Part shown: positions 41,823 to 42,138 of the stretch, piece by piece | How the letters are laid out: the number at the start of each line of letters is the position of its first letter | Numbering within the stretch: the first letter of the stretch is position 1 | Assembly: GCA_029941135.1 (NCBI GenBank) | Contig: JAPYRI010000015.1 | Coordinates: forward strand, 1 to 42,138 | Direction: 5' to 3' | DNA: 42,138 nt | Origin: Alphaproteobacteria bacterium | Lineage (GTDB): Bacteria > Pseudomonadota > Alphaproteobacteria > JAPYRI01 | The notes under the pieces: generated by a model | The model's database searches: none | Told to the model about the DNA's origin: nothing | The model's input: the letters and a program-made list of their open reading frames with translations, nothing else | Made by a program: the position numbers and the translations under genes

Positions 41823-42138
41823 TCAAGGTTTGAACATCCAATTTATATTGGTCCCGTACAAAATCTGATCGAGTTTCTGTTCGATCTGCGCATCGACCTC
41901 GGCCGTTGCCTCGCGATCGTAAACTTTCGGCTGGGTGTAATTATCGAACCAGTGCCTGGCATCGCTCAGGGGGAGAAACTCGATGGTGGCGCCGGAATTA
42001 GCCAGAGCATTCACGCGTGCGCGGCATGCACCGGGGCTAGTGACTTTATCGGCAGTACCGTGGAAAACGCGGACGTCCACTGATGCCGGAAAGCCCTTTT
42101 TGCCCGACAGCGATTTGTCGCTGCAGTAGGGGTAAAAC
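41823..42138 (-). CDS. Dienelactone hydrolase-like alpha/beta hydrolase, C-terminal part
   Basis: The frame is open to the window edge, so the gene is cut at its 5' end. The visible part reads FYPYCSDKSLSGKKGFP then VDVRVFHGTADKVTSPGACR, with the Asp of the catalytic triad in HGTADK. The catalytic His is in LSDARHWFDN about 35 residues later. This is the layout of dienelactone hydrolase family proteins. The nucleophile (Cys or Ser) lies outside the window. A GTG at 42080 is probably internal. It is convergent with the Sel1-repeat gene. Confidence 0.8.
   Translation of the reverse strand, partial: FYPYCSDKSLSGKKGFPASVDVRVFHGTADKVTSPGACRARVNALANSGATIEFLPLSDARHWFDNYTQPKVYDREATAEVDAQIEQKLDQILYGTNINWMFKP

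Overview
The window is from the chromosome of an alphaproteobacterium, most likely Rhodospirillales-like. The evidence is gene order and protein sequence. A zapE–mdh–sucC–sucD–sucA–sucB–lpd block, an atpHAGDC operon without F0 genes, priA opposite fsa–DUF484–xerC, and rplU–rpmA–obgE–proB–proA–nadD–rsfS–rlmH with gpmI–envC–ctpA–deacetylase–rppH are all familiar arrangements in that class. No rRNA, CRISPR array or intact insertion sequence was seen.

Layout. Positions 1-10260 (+) carry the 3' part of zapE and then the lower TCA-cycle genes: malate dehydrogenase, succinyl-CoA ligase, and 2-oxoglutarate dehydrogenase E1, E2 and E3. Positions 10297-12697 (-) carry xerC, a DUF484 gene and a fructose-6-phosphate aldolase/transaldolase gene, divergent from priA (12852-15050, +). 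The F1 ATP synthase operon follows (15284-20203, +). Positions 20223-26396 (-) hold rppH, a divergent polysaccharide deacetylase, ctpA, an EnvC-like activator and gpmI. Positions 30210-36170 (-) hold rlmH, rsfS, nadD, proA, proB, obgE, rpmA and rplU, read from a good sigma-70-type promoter near 36278-36305.

Between rlmH and gpmI, which are usually adjacent, lie about 3.8 kb of extra DNA (26397-30209). It holds one intact gene, a luciferase-like flavin monooxygenase. It also holds the decayed 3' end of an NtrC-type sigma-54 activator and an outer-membrane transporter gene broken by two in-frame stop codons.

After tRNA-Ser(CGA) (36520-36608) the window becomes accessory. The first gene there is a chimera: its N-terminal half looks like an alphaproteobacterial hypothetical family, and its C-terminal half is the tail of an FtsH (M41) protease without the catalytic zinc site. 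Next come an NDH-2-like flavoprotein, a small cupin, a Spinster-like MFS transporter, a secreted Sel1-repeat protein and, convergent at the window end, a partial dienelactone-hydrolase-like gene.

The core genes form ordinary central-metabolism and housekeeping operons. The points most worth a second look are the FtsH-tail chimera beside the tRNA, the twice-interrupted transporter, the insertion into the rlmH–gpmI junction, the missing canonical start of rsfS (an AUA sits where the start is expected), and the histone-H1-like lysine/alanine tail on malate dehydrogenase. I did not find a clearly new multi-gene system.
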